A stretch of 64,000 nucleotides of DNA from an uncultured Collinsella sp. (GCA_958421275.1 CATZLI010000007.1:1-64000); one strand, 5' to 3'. Positions 10,378 through 19,346 are shown, counted from the stretch's first letter. Program-made: numbers and translations. Notes: generated from the sequence alone by a model not told the origin.

Positions 10378-11409
10378 ATGGCCATGGAATTCAAACGCAG
10401 GCTGCCGATCCCCATGGAGATCCGCGAGGAAATGCCGCTTTCTGCCGAGCTTACCGCCAAAAAGCAGGCATTTGACGCCGAGGTCGCCAAAGTCTTTACC
10501 GGCGAGGACGCACGCAAGGTGCTTATCATCGGCCCGTGCTCTGCCGACCGCGAGGATTCGGTGCTTGAGTACATGAACCGACTGGCCAAGACCGCCGAGG
10601 AGGTCAAGGACAAGCTCATCATCATTCCGCGCGTCTACACCAACAAGCCGCGCACCAAGGGCACCGGCTACAAGGGCCTGCTGCACAACCCCAACCCCGA
10701 GGCTCCCGACGATCTGCTCGAGGGCGTCAAGGCCATCCGCCATATGCACCTGCGCATTATTGAGGAAACGGGCTTCTTCACCGCCGATGAGATGCTCTAC
10801 CCGTCCAACTACCAATACCTCGTTGACCTGCTGAGCTATGTTGCCGTGGGCGCACGCTCGGTCGAGAACCAGGAGCATCGCCTGGTGTCGAGCGGCATTT
10901 CGGTACCCGTCGGCATGAAGAATCCCACTGCCGGCTCTACCACCGTTATGCTCAACTCCATTTACGCCGCGCAGGCGCACCAGAGCTTCATCTTCCGCAA
11001 CTGGGAGGTCGAGTGCGACGGCAACCCGCTCGCACACGCCGTTATGCGCGGCTACATCGGTCTCGACGGTCGCACCTACCCCAATTACCACTACGAGCAC
11101 CTGGAGCGCCTGGCCGAGCGCTATACCGAGCATGCCGGCTACGCCAATCCGGCGGCGGTCATCGACTGCAACCACGACAACTCGGGCAAGCGTCCGCTGG
11201 AGCAGTATCGCATTTGCAAGGAAGTGCTCGACAGCTGCCGCCGCAACGAGTCCATCTCCAAGCTGGTCAAGGGCTTTATGATCGAGTCCTACCTGGAGGA
11301 TGGCAACCAGCCGGTCGACGGCGGTGTCTTTGGCAAGTCGATCACCGACCCGTGCCTGGGCTGGGAAAAGACCGACTACCTCATCCACGAGATCGCAGAG
11401 CGTATTTAG
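10378..11409 (+). CDS. aroF: 3-deoxy-7-phosphoheptulonate (DAHP) synthase, class I
   Basis: This 343-residue protein is the AroF/G/H-type DAHP synthase, which joins phosphoenolpyruvate and erythrose-4-phosphate in the first step of the shikimate pathway. Family landmarks are IGPCSADRE near residue 51, the PEP-binding segment NKPRTKGTGYKGL, GVGARSVENQEHR-like AVGARSVENQEHR, GMKNPTAGST, and DCNHDNSGK. The start at 10378 follows GAGGAG. No second shikimate gene is adjacent, and no T-box or attenuator could be recognised in the leader. Which aromatic amino acid inhibits it cannot be told. A structured 3' element begins at its stop codon. Confidence 0.95.
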   Translation: MAMEFKRRLPIPMEIREEMPLSAELTAKKQAFDAEVAKVFTGEDARKVLIIGPCSADREDSVLEYMNRLAKTAEEVKDKLIIIPRVYTNKPRTKGTGYKGLLHNPNPEAPDDLLEGVKAIRHMHLRIIEETGFFTADEMLYPSNYQYLVDLLSYVAVGARSVENQEHRLVSSGISVPVGMKNPTAGSTTVMLNSIYAAQAHQSFIFRNWEVECDGNPLAHAVMRGYIGLDGRTYPNYHYEHLERLAERYTEHAGYANPAAVIDCNHDNSGKRPLEQYRICKEVLDSCRRNESISKLVKGFMIESYLEDGNQPVDGGVFGKSITDPCLGWEKTDYLIHEIAERI

Positions 11410-11550
11410 TTACGCGGTTTTGCCAAACCGCGTAACGGCTCGACGCTGCAAACGCCCCTAAGCGGCAATCTGACGTTCAATCGTCGGTCGCGTACCCAAA
11501 GTACGCTTCCCTCCTCTTTCACGTCACCTTGCTCGCTTAGGGGCGTTTTC
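11409..11550 (+). other. Structured 3' element, copy 1 (3' of aroF)
   Basis: Starting at the aroF stop codon, in sense order: hairpin A (12-bp stem 11409-11420/11425-11436, 4-nt loop); the conserved block CGACGCTGC; long stem P1 (11453-11464 with 11534-11545); and inside P1 a nested P2 (11471-11476 with 11521-11526) and P3 (11490-11495 with 11501-11506). TTTTC follows P1. Copies 2 (27436-27579) and 3 (29672-29825) keep the layout and spacing while the stem sequences change on both sides together. It probably ends the aroF transcript, and may have a further RNA role. Confidence 0.75.
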
Positions 11551-11592
11551 GCTGACTTATGCTCAACCTACGATAATTCCAAACTGGGTGAG

Positions 11593-13803
11593 TTACTCGC
11601 TGTAGCGGGTGGCGATGGCAGCTTGTACCATGCCGGTGCTCATGAGGTAGGTCACCAGGAAGTAGCCGCCGTAGGCTGCCAGGAAGATCGCGCAGGTGAG
11701 GCCCACGGTGCCGCCGATGCTCATATTTCCGAAAATGCTCACCATCTCGATGATCACCTTAAGTGCCACAAAGGAATGCGCCAAGCCCACTGCCAGCGGG
11801 AACAGGAAGAATACCGCTTGCTGCGCCATCACCGAATGGCGAATCTGGCGGTCGTCGCAGCCGATCTGTGCCAGCACGCGATAGCTGCGGCTGCCGTCGG
11901 CCACGTTGGAGAGTTGCTGGATCGACAGAATCGCCGCGCATGCAACGACCAATACAAAGCCGATGTAGATGGCTAGGTAGCTAATAAGACCGTTCATTTG
12001 CGCTGCTTGCGTGTACATCTCGGAGCGTGTGATGAAGATTCCCCACGACCCCGGCTCCTTGCCGTCAACGAGCAGATTGTCGAGCAGAGTGTGTTTAATG
12101 CTCTCGTCTGCCTCGGTCGTATCCATCCCCTGTTTGTAGTTAACGAGCAGGCTACTGGAATACGGCTGCAGATTAAGCTGGGACAACAGCTCGTCGGCAA
12201 CGACGACGGTACCCGGATTGCTGCCCATCGCCGAGTTGGCGATGGCCGCCGTATCTTCGTCCGACTTATCGGTTGCGGGCTTGAGCGTATGCCCGCCCAA
12301 GGTAAGGGCATGGCCGCCAGCCATATACTTGGTGTACAGGTCGACCAGCTCGCCGCCCATATCACATGTGAGCAGATACTGGTCGTGACCGATGTGCACC
12401 GGCTCCTCGCCCATCATCTGACGCAGTTTGTTGTACTGGCTCGCCGGCGTCACAAACAGACCCATCGTATCGGCATTGCTACCCCCGAACGCCTTGGGAA
12501 GCTTTTCGCCCATGATCTTGCACATCTCACTTGGGGTCACCGAAGGATCCGAACCGCCAAACGGGTAACTCAGATACGAATCGATCTGCACATGTTCACC
12601 GGCAACATCGGCGATATTGACCTTCTTGCCGGTCTCGTTGTTGTTGCCCGCCGACTTGCCCTTACCGTGCCATGCGGGGTACAAATCGACCGTTGTATCG
12701 GCCAGCACCATGCGATCGGCCTCAGACGGATTGACATACCCTTTGTACCCTTTGTAGTAGTCGAGCGTATCGGGCGTGTAATAGACATACGTCTGAGACA
12801 CATCAACAGGGTTATAGCGCTCCAGGTTTTCGTTCATCACGTTGGCAATCGACATACCGCACGTCACCGAGGTGATGGCCAAAAACAGGAGCATCGCGAT
12901 GACGCCCATCGAAAAGCACACCGTGTTGACCTTGGCCGCAAGCTGGCGCACGGTAAACATGTTGAGGCCGCGCCAATACACGCCGCGCAGGCTCTGCAGC
13001 AGCTTGATGAGCATGCCCGAGAGTCCCCAGAACAGGGCAAAGGTGCCAACTGTAACCATAGCGGTCGTAATACCAAACTGGTTCATGGCCTCTTGCAGCT
13101 TGCTGTCCGTCGCGGTTAGCGGGAACCCATCACGTAGCAGACGGTAATAGGCCACGCCCACAAGCGCCACGCCCACGGCAAAGATGGCAATCGCGATCCA
13201 GGGGTTGCGTGTCTTGATGCTCTCGTTGCGACGCTCGGCACCCATAAGCTCGATAAGTTTGGTACGACGCACGGCGCGAAGGTTCAGCAGTAGCGTGAGC
13301 ACAAACATTACGAGCATGCAGGCAAGGGTCAGATTGAACGCATGCACCGAGAAAAAGAAGTGGAAATTGGCGATTTGCGTCTTAAAGAGCGAGGCCGTAA
13401 AGAACGTCATGAGCTGGGAGAGTCCCACACCCAGCACAATGCCGGCGACAAAGGCCACGACCGACACTATCACGGTCTCGAGCGCCATGATCGTGGCGAC
13501 GCGCCCGCGCCCCATGCCGAGCACCTGGTACAGGCCAAACTCCTTCTTGCGGCGTTTCATGATGAAGTTATTGGCATACACCATCAAAAAGGCCATGACG
13601 CCGGCCAAAAAGTACGTGAGGTAGCCGAGCATGCTGCCCATGAGCTCGGACAGTCCCTGCTCCTTGATGCCGGCAATGTCGACCTGCATCGAGACGGTAT
13701 TGAAGGCATAGAAGACCGTGACACCCAGGGTGAGCGTCAAAAGGTAGACGAGGTAGTCGCGGCCGGCACGGCGGACGTTGCCCCAAGCGAGTTTACAGAG
13801 CAT
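11593..13803 (-). CDS. FtsX-family ABC permease, BceB-type
   Basis: This ~736-residue permease has the BceB layout: one N-terminal helix, three helices, further pairs of helices, a large extracytoplasmic domain (roughly residues 325-610) between helices, and three C-terminal helices. The N-terminus LAWGNVRRAGRDYLVYLLTL is typical. BceAB-type transporters sense or remove peptide antibiotics that bind lipid-linked cell-wall precursors. I place the start at the ATG at 13803, overlapping the stop of the upstream ATPase gene and preceded by GAGGG; a GTG four codons upstream is the alternative. Unlike most bceAB loci there is no histidine kinase or response regulator next to it. Confidence 0.88.
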   Translation of the reverse strand: MLCKLAWGNVRRAGRDYLVYLLTLTLGVTVFYAFNTVSMQVDIAGIKEQGLSELMGSMLGYLTYFLAGVMAFLMVYANNFIMKRRKKEFGLYQVLGMGRGRVATIMALETVIVSVVAFVAGIVLGVGLSQLMTFFTASLFKTQIANFHFFFSVHAFNLTLACMLVMFVLTLLLNLRAVRRTKLIELMGAERRNESIKTRNPWIAIAIFAVGVALVGVAYYRLLRDGFPLTATDSKLQEAMNQFGITTAMVTVGTFALFWGLSGMLIKLLQSLRGVYWRGLNMFTVRQLAAKVNTVCFSMGVIAMLLFLAITSVTCGMSIANVMNENLERYNPVDVSQTYVYYTPDTLDYYKGYKGYVNPSEADRMVLADTTVDLYPAWHGKGKSAGNNNETGKKVNIADVAGEHVQIDSYLSYPFGGSDPSVTPSEMCKIMGEKLPKAFGGSNADTMGLFVTPASQYNKLRQMMGEEPVHIGHDQYLLTCDMGGELVDLYTKYMAGGHALTLGGHTLKPATDKSDEDTAAIANSAMGSNPGTVVVADELLSQLNLQPYSSSLLVNYKQGMDTTEADESIKHTLLDNLLVDGKEPGSWGIFITRSEMYTQAAQMNGLISYLAIYIGFVLVVACAAILSIQQLSNVADGSRSYRVLAQIGCDDRQIRHSVMAQQAVFFLFPLAVGLAHSFVALKVIIEMVSIFGNMSIGGTVGLTCAIFLAAYGGYFLVTYLMSTGMVQAAIATRYSE

Positions 13804-14578
13804 CGGAGCCCTCACCGCCCATCATGGCAACGACCTCCATAATGCGGTCGAAAAACTCTCGGCGGTCGGTGCCGCCGCGGCGCAGCTCGGTGAAGATCTT
13901 GCCGTCGCGAATAAACAGCACACGGCTCGTGTAGCTGGCGGCAAAGCTATCGTGCGTGACCATGAGCACGGTGGCGCGTAGGCGGCGGTTAAGGGCCTCC
14001 AGGCTCTCGAGCAGCAGGCGAGCGCTCTTGGAATCGAGGGCGCCGGTGGGCTCGTCGGCCATGATCATGGTGGGGTCGGTGACGAGCGCACGAGCCGCGG
14101 CAACGCGCTGCTGCTGACCGCCGGACATCTGGTAGGGATACTTGTCGAGCACCTGACTGATGGACAGGCGCGCTGCCACATCCTGCACGCGGGTCGAGAT
14201 CTCTGCCGAGTTTGTGCGGGCGATGGTGAGCGGCAGGGCGATGTTCTCGCGTGCCGTGAGCGTATCGAGCAGGTTGGAGTCCTGGAAGATAAAGCCGAGC
14301 TCCTCGCGGCGGAACTGCGAAAGCTTAGCCTGCTTCATACGCGTCACGTCCTGGCCGTTGATGCGGATGGTGCCGCTCGTGGCGCTATCGATGGTCGACA
14401 CGCAGTTGAGCAACGTCGACTTGCCCGAGCCCGAAGCGCCCATGATGCCAACGAATTCACCGCGGTTGACGGTAAAGCTGACGTCGTTGAGCGCGCGGGT
14501 CACGTTGCCTAGCGCTCCGTATACCTTTTCGAGATGCGCGACCTCCAGTACCGGGGTCGCCATGTGCGTGGTTTGCAT
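13793..14578 (-). CDS. ABC transporter ATP-binding protein, BceA-type
   Basis: This 261-residue ATPase of the MacB/LolD/BceA group has Walker A GASGSGKST near residue 50, signature MSGGQQQR near residue 151, Walker B MIMADEPTGALD and a switch histidine in MVTHD. It overlaps the downstream FtsX-type permease gene and would form the transporter with it. The start at 14578 is supported by AAGGA 7 nt upstream. The upstream 150 nt is shared with the divergent Nudix-Vsr gene and contains a small dyad (CCTTAC / GTAAGG) near 14661-14679. Confidence 0.93.
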   Translation of the reverse strand: MQTTHMATPVLEVAHLEKVYGALGNVTRALNDVSFTVNRGEFVGIMGASGSGKSTLLNCVSTIDSATSGTIRINGQDVTRMKQAKLSQFRREELGFIFQDSNLLDTLTARENIALPLTIARTNSAEISTRVQDVAARLSISQVLDKYPYQMSGGQQQRVAAARALVTDPTMIMADEPTGALDSKSARLLLESLEALNRRLRATVLMVTHDSFAASYTSRVLFIRDGKIFTELRRGGTDRREFFDRIMEVVAMMGGEGSDAL

Positions 14579-14726
14579 ACCGAGTCCTTTCTTGCAATTA
14601 GTCTACGGCATCTATAGTCGCAAGAAGACGAGTCGGCTACCATCGATATGGCTTACGCTTGCCTTACCGTTGTGTAAGGTAGAGGTAGCCAGTCTGCCAC
14701 GTGTTGATGTTGAGAGAGGACTCCTG

Positions 14727-15713
14727 TTGAAGACTGTTCATGTTGCCGCTGGGATCATTCGCAAGGAAGGATCTGACGAGCTGCTTGCCGTGCAGCGCGG
14801 CTACGGCGACATGCAGGGACTTTGGGAGTTTCCCGGCGGCAAGCTCATGCGCGGCGAGACACCCGAGGACGCCGTACGCCGCGAGCTCATGGAAGAGCTG
14901 CAGGTCAAAGTCACCAACCTGCGCGATTTTTATACCGTTGAGTATGACTACCCCGATTTTCATCTCTCCATGGAGTGCTACTACTGCTCGCTCGCCAATG
15001 AATCCGATGAACCTCAGAAGCACGACCGCCAGCTCGATATCCGCTGGATTCCGCGCACCTCGCTTGCCACGGTGGAATGGATGCCCGCAGACAAGGGACT
15101 CATCGATGCCCTGATTGAGCTGAAGGAAGATCGGCTTGAGGCAAGCTCCGCCGATGACGCCTCGCCCAACACAACCGACAAACCCGCCACCAAACCCAAG
15201 CGCGCACCCAAGCGCCGCAGCAAAAAGCGTCCCAAGCCCGGTCTGCTCGACGGCATCGATACCTCGGACCTTTCCGCCGACGAGCGCGAACTGGTCCGCC
15301 GGCGCGCCGCCATCAAAAAGTCCATGAAGGGCAACAAGCGCGCCAACACCAAGCCCGAGCTGCTCGTACGACAGCGCCTGCGCGCCGCGGGCCTTACGGG
15401 TTATCGCTTGGAATGGAAGGTTCCCGGCAAGCCCGACATCGCCTTCCCCGGCCGCAAGATCGCCATCTTCGTCAACGGCTGCTTTTGGCATCGCTGCCCC
15501 AAGTGCAACCCAAGTCAGCCCAAGCGCAATGTTGAATTTTGGGAAGCAAAGTTTCGCCGCAACGTCGAGCGCGACCGCGCTGCCATCAACGCACTCACCC
15601 AAATGGGCTGGACACCCATAACCATCTGGGAATGTGAGCTCAAGAAAGACCGCATCGACGCCACGATGGAAAAGGTCATCGAGCAGGTGCGGGCTGCAGA
15701 GCCTCAGCGCTAG
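14727..15713 (+). CDS. Nudix hydrolase fused to a Vsr-type mismatch endonuclease
   Basis: This 328-residue two-domain protein has a MutT-like Nudix domain at about residues 1-130, with a Nudix box running from GKLMRGE to RELMEELQV (the usual glycine near the end is glutamine). A Lys/Pro/Arg-rich linker follows at about 130-195, then a Vsr endonuclease domain from about 198 to the end: TKPELLVRQRLRAAGL, the metal-binding Asp in GKPDIAFP, GCFWHRCPKC, and NVERDR...GWTPITIWECEL. Vsr nicks beside T:G mismatches; MutT removes oxidised nucleotides. The residue matching E. coli Vsr His64 is Asn here. The start is TTG at 14727, with AGAGGA before it. No cytosine methyltransferase is adjacent. Confidence 0.85.
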   Translation: MKTVHVAAGIIRKEGSDELLAVQRGYGDMQGLWEFPGGKLMRGETPEDAVRRELMEELQVKVTNLRDFYTVEYDYPDFHLSMECYYCSLANESDEPQKHDRQLDIRWIPRTSLATVEWMPADKGLIDALIELKEDRLEASSADDASPNTTDKPATKPKRAPKRRSKKRPKPGLLDGIDTSDLSADERELVRRRAAIKKSMKGNKRANTKPELLVRQRLRAAGLTGYRLEWKVPGKPDIAFPGRKIAIFVNGCFWHRCPKCNPSQPKRNVEFWEAKFRRNVERDRAAINALTQMGWTPITIWECELKKDRIDATMEKVIEQVRAAEPQR

Positions 15714-15967
15714 GAACGAACCGCCCACACGCCCCACACAGGCGAGCCACATTCGCGCCACAAACCTTAGAAAGCCCTTAAGCTCAAAACCTTTCAAGAG
15801 TGTTACTCGATAGCTTTGACCTGCGGTTTCATTGTTACATCAAACCTGATTAAGCCTTTCTTTAGCGCTTCTTTGCAACAGCCGCGGCATAATACTGCCA
15901 ACGCACGGAACCTAGCAGCATACCCCGTGCGCAACCTTTTGGTGGACATCGAGGAGGCCGCATAAGC

Positions 15968-16177
15968 ATGCATTCTTCCAATGACGCAGCACAGCAGCCA
16001 TCCCTAAATCATGCAGACCTTTTCTCCTTCCCCCCGACACAGAGAAACGGCCTCCTCGACTCCCCCACCACAAAAACCAAGCGCTCAGCCGATCAGAGCC
16101 TCAACTTACGAGCATCCTTCGAAAAGCTCCAAGCATCCCTAGACAAGGCGTTCCCCGAACAGGCAAGAGCAATCTAA
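15968..16177 (+). CDS. Small hypothetical protein (69 residues)
   Basis: A hydrophilic 69-residue frame starts at an ATG preceded by GAGGAGG at 10-nt spacing and a -10-like CATAAT about 75 nt further up. It resembles no family I know. The C-terminal half (LRASFEKLQASLDKAFPEQA) could form an amphipathic helix. It ends 25 nt before the AraC gene on the same strand. The good ribosome site argues for a real gene; the Pro/Ser/Thr-rich N-terminal half and lack of homologs known to me keep confidence low. The 254 nt before it hold a small hairpin (GCACGG / CCGTGC near 15904-15931) and no other gene. Confidence 0.45.
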   Translation: MHSSNDAAQQPSLNHADLFSFPPTQRNGLLDSPTTKTKRSADQSLNLRASFEKLQASLDKAFPEQARAI

Positions 16178-16190
16178 GCCCATTGCGCTT

Positions 16191-16203
16191 TATACTGATG
16201 CCA
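16191..16203 (+). promoter_or_regulatory. -10 element placed for a leaderless araC-type transcript
   Basis: TATACT at 16191-16196 ends 6 nt before the A of the ATG at 16203. Transcription would therefore start on or next to the start codon. No Shine-Dalgarno site precedes this ATG, which fits leaderless translation. The -35 match at 17-bp spacing is poor. Confidence 0.4.
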
Positions 16204-17141
16204 TGCGAAACATGGATCACATAGAATTGCACCGCGGAGGACGCGAGGAAGCGTTTCCCGAGACCGCCGAAGACTGGCCCTATATTGCCGAACGCGCAGA
16301 ATTCGCTCGCTATCCGGGCAATTCCGTCCCCTGGCACTGGCATTCCGAAGTCGAGCTTTTCTACATGGAGCAGGGAGCGATTGACTATCGAACGCGCGCG
16401 GCTCATGAACACGTGCGCTTTGAGGAAGGGTCCGCCGGCTTTATCAACGGCGGCGTTTTGCACAGCACGCTGCAATCACCCAATTCGGCACCAGCCATTC
16501 AAATGTTGCATATCTTTCAGCCGTCGATGCTCGGCGATCCCGCGGGACGCCTTCAAAAGCGCTATATCAATCCTTTGCTGCAATGTCGAGGCGTCGATGT
16601 GCTCAAATGGTCGCCCACCAACCCCGACGATATGCCCTTTATCGATTTGCTGAAGAGTTCCTTTAACCACGAGCTTCAACGGCCGCAGAACGAGATGGCG
16701 CTTCGGAATAGCTTGTCAGAGCTCTGGATTCAGATTTACGCCAAGGCCGAACCGCTCTTTTCCTCCGACAACGCCTCTTGGATGACCAACCGCGACGTAC
16801 AGTTCAAGGCAATCCTGGACTATATCCGCGCAAACTATGCAGCCGCTATAGATGTGCCCCAGATGGCATCTGCAGCCGGCGTAAGCGAAAGAGAGTGTTA
16901 CCGCATTATCGAAGCTTGCGCAGGAACGACCCCGGCGGCATATCTGCGCGCATACCGCGTAAACCGTGCTTGCGAACTTTTGGCACACACCACGCGAACG
17001 GTCCAGACAGTCGCGCGCCAATGCGGCTTTGCGACAGCAAGCCATCTTGGCCAGATATTTAAAGAACAAATGGGGTGCACTCCTTCGAGCTATCGAGCAG
17101 CGAGGCAGAATCTCAATAGCACCAGGCAGAAATCCCGCTAG
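16203..17141 (+). CDS. AraC-family transcriptional regulator with N-terminal cupin domain
   Basis: This 312-residue protein has an N-terminal cupin-type sensor (VPWHWHSEVELFYMEQG, near residues 43-59) and a C-terminal AraC double helix-turn-helix (about residues 200-305; second motif VQTVARQCGFATASHLGQIFKEQMGCTPSSYR). AraC proteins of this build usually sense a sugar and activate nearby catabolic genes. The HAD phosphatase gene 56 nt downstream is the only same-strand neighbour. No ribosome site precedes the ATG; an in-frame ATG three codons later is an alternative. Confidence 0.92.
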   Translation: MRNMDHIELHRGGREEAFPETAEDWPYIAERAEFARYPGNSVPWHWHSEVELFYMEQGAIDYRTRAAHEHVRFEEGSAGFINGGVLHSTLQSPNSAPAIQMLHIFQPSMLGDPAGRLQKRYINPLLQCRGVDVLKWSPTNPDDMPFIDLLKSSFNHELQRPQNEMALRNSLSELWIQIYAKAEPLFSSDNASWMTNRDVQFKAILDYIRANYAAAIDVPQMASAAGVSERECYRIIEACAGTTPAAYLRAYRVNRACELLAHTTRTVQTVARQCGFATASHLGQIFKEQMGCTPSSYRAARQNLNSTRQKSR

Positions 17142-17197
17142 CCTTTCTTCTGTCACCGCATCAAACTTGCAGGCAAACAACAGAGAGGAGCAACCAT

Positions 17198-17821
17198 ATG
17201 AAGCACTTTGACCATATCGTATTTGACGTTGATGGGACATTGGCAGATACAGAAGAAAGCGTTCTATCATCGCTTGTCCAGATTGTCCAAGAAGAGACCG
17301 GCAAAACGCTCCCCCGACACGAGCTTGAATTTGCCCTCGGCATACCCGGCAAGGATGCCCTTGAGAAACTTGGAATCTACTCGCAGGCAACGTTGAATCG
17401 CTGGTGCCAAGTTGCTGCCAGCTTTAAAAGCACCATCAGCGTGTTTCCAGGCTTGCACGAAGTTATCGCAACACTCTCCGACAACGGCTGCAAACTTGGC
17501 ATCGTCTCCTCACGTGCGCGCGACGAATACACAGACGAAATTGCACCCCTTGGCTTCGATAAGTTTTTTGAACACATCATCCTTGTCGAAGACACAACCG
17601 AGCACAAGCCTTCGCCCGCACCCATGCTCGAATATCTCCGACGTACGGGCGCGAATCCTGGCGACGTCGTCTACGTTGGCGACACCGTCTACGACGAACA
17701 ATGCGCAACTTCGGCAGGGGTCAGTTTTGCCAGAGCGGCATGGGGATCACACCAAGATATCCCAAACGCCACCTACAACCTCAAAACCCCCAACGACCTA
17801 CTAACCCTAACAACCAAATAA
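17198..17821 (+). CDS. HAD-superfamily phosphatase (phosphoglycolate phosphatase / beta-phosphoglucomutase-like)
   Basis: This 207-residue HAD hydrolase has motif I DVDGTLAD at residues 9-16, motif II serine in VSSRARDEY, motif III lysine in EHKPSPAP, and motif IV GDTVYDEQ. The four-helix cap between motifs I and II places it in the subfamily of phosphoglycolate phosphatases and sugar-phosphate phosphatases. The start follows GAGAGGAGC. It may be cotranscribed with the AraC gene upstream. The substrate is not determinable. Confidence 0.88.
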   Translation: MKHFDHIVFDVDGTLADTEESVLSSLVQIVQEETGKTLPRHELEFALGIPGKDALEKLGIYSQATLNRWCQVAASFKSTISVFPGLHEVIATLSDNGCKLGIVSSRARDEYTDEIAPLGFDKFFEHIILVEDTTEHKPSPAPMLEYLRRTGANPGDVVYVGDTVYDEQCATSAGVSFARAAWGSHQDIPNATYNLKTPNDLLTLTTK

Positions 17822-17848
17822 CCCACGCGTCCCACCCTTTCAGCCCCA

Positions 17849-18130
17849 ACGCCACAAGGGCGACGACCTCGAGTAGGTCAACCTGGGAGGGACGAGGGCT
17901 TAGTTCCCCAATCTTTCCGCAGGGGGCAAAAAGCAACGTCTTATTTTTCCGACACTAACGCCACAAGGGCGATTGAGCAGGACGGTTTGGGCGGGTCCCG
18001 TACTTAGTTTCCAAAATCATTCCGCAGCGCGAAGGCCCCCGTTGTCAACGCTTCGAAGAAGCGAGACAACGGGGGCCTTCATGCGCGAGGACGTTTTGGA
18101 AACTAAGTACGGGACCCGCCCAAACCGTCC
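17849..18130. repeat. Large perfect inverted repeat with nested hairpin, preceded by a diverged partial copy
   Basis: Between the convergent HAD and aldolase genes, positions 17980-18016 and 18094-18130 form a perfect 37-bp inverted repeat. Nested inside is a 16-bp perfect stem (18031-18046 with 18065-18080) capped by a further GCTTC/GAAGC hairpin. The block at 17849-17920 is a diverged direct copy of 17957-18030: both start with AACGCCACAAGGGCGA and end in a TTCCGCAG motif. The nested hairpin would terminate both genes. The outer arms are more than termination needs and look like a mobile or repeated element. Confidence 0.85.
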
Positions 18131-18154
18131 GGTGGGATCAGAGTACCCTTGCTG

Positions 18155-19012
18155 TTACTCTGCTTTGCCCACAGAGTTGAGGTTGGTCATGCGGATCTTA
18201 ACCAGCTCGGTGATCTCACGCATGCCCTCCTTGGCCGGCTTCTTGGGGTCGAAGCAGGCGGGGTTCTCGGCCATGTAGGCCATGAAGCCCTTGGTGTAGG
18301 CCTGACGCAGCTCGGTGGCGTAGTTAACCTTGCAGATGCCGTTCTTCACAGCCTCGGCAACCTGCTCATCAGGCACACCGGAGGTACCGTGCAGAACCAG
18401 CGGCACGTCGACGGCGTCGCGGATGGCCTTGACCACGGACTGCTCGATGTGCGGATCGCTCGTGTACACACCGTGGCTGGTGCCAACGCCAATAGCGAGA
18501 GAGGTGCAGCCGGTGCGCTCGACGAACTCCTTGGCCTCGGCAGGATCGGTGTAGGGGCTCTCGCCCTCAACCGCAGGACCGTCGTCCTCCTTGCCGCCAA
18601 CCTTGCCGAGCTCGGCCTCGACGGGCACGCCCATGGCGCGGCCAGCGTCGGCGACGGACTTGGTCAGGGCAATGTTGTCCTCGAAGGACTCGTGCGAGCC
18701 GTCGATCATGACAGAGGTATAGCCAGTGCGGAAAGCCTGCATGCAGCGGTCATAGCCATCGCCGTGATCGAGGTGCAGGGCGACGGGCACGGAAGCGCGC
18801 TCGGCGGCAGCCTTGACCATGCCGTAGAAGTAATCCAGGCCAGCGGTCTTGATGGTGCCCGGGGTGGTCTGCATGATGACGGGGGACTTGGTCTCCTCGG
18901 CAGCGGCCAGAACGGCCATAACAAACTCGAGGTTCTCGACGTTGAACGCGCCGACGGCGTAGTGGCCGGCCTGAGCGTCCTTGAGCATCTTTTCGGTGGT
19001 AACAAGTGCCAT
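18155..19012 (-). CDS. fba: Class II ketose-1,6-bisphosphate aldolase (Fba / GatY-KbaY group)
   Basis: This 285-residue zinc-dependent aldolase has the metal site HLDHG near residues 79-83, VMIDGSHESFEDN, AELGKVGGKEDD and LVLHGTSGVP. The family splits fructose- or tagatose-1,6-bisphosphate to dihydroxyacetone phosphate and glyceraldehyde-3-phosphate. I chose the ATG at 19012 (GGAG upstream, and family N-terminus ALVTTEKML); longer in-frame starts would add 44 non-family residues. The window has lacA, lacB and two lacC genes but no lacD, so this enzyme may serve the tagatose pathway as well as glycolysis. Motifs alone do not decide fructose versus tagatose specificity. It is divergent from a DeoR regulator. 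Confidence 0.9.
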   Translation of the reverse strand: MALVTTEKMLKDAQAGHYAVGAFNVENLEFVMAVLAAAEETKSPVIMQTTPGTIKTAGLDYFYGMVKAAAERASVPVALHLDHGDGYDRCMQAFRTGYTSVMIDGSHESFEDNIALTKSVADAGRAMGVPVEAELGKVGGKEDDGPAVEGESPYTDPAEAKEFVERTGCTSLAIGVGTSHGVYTSDPHIEQSVVKAIRDAVDVPLVLHGTSGVPDEQVAEAVKNGICKVNYATELRQAYTKGFMAYMAENPACFDPKKPAKEGMREITELVKIRMTNLNSVGKAE

Positions 19013-19346
19013 GAGCGTTTGCTCCTCTCCCTCGCCCGCATCTGGACATCGGGCGTAGTCGTTCACAAGGCGTTTCACCTTGCGTTTTGCTGCGCTCATT
19101 GTATGAAATTCAGCGGCTTTGCACGTGCGAGATATTGAGCCCATGCAGGCCGATACAGTCGTTTTTGAAAAGTAAACGGAAGGAATTAGAGCCGAGCGGG
19201 CGTGTTCGATATTGAATTTTGAGCGTTTAGCGTCTTTCTTTTATAGAAAAGATAAGTAATCGAAAGGTGTTTTCTTACTCAAAAAGAAAATGAACGAAAA
19301 TAGAGTCAACACAATTCCTGCAAATTTAGCCGAGAATGGAGCAAAC

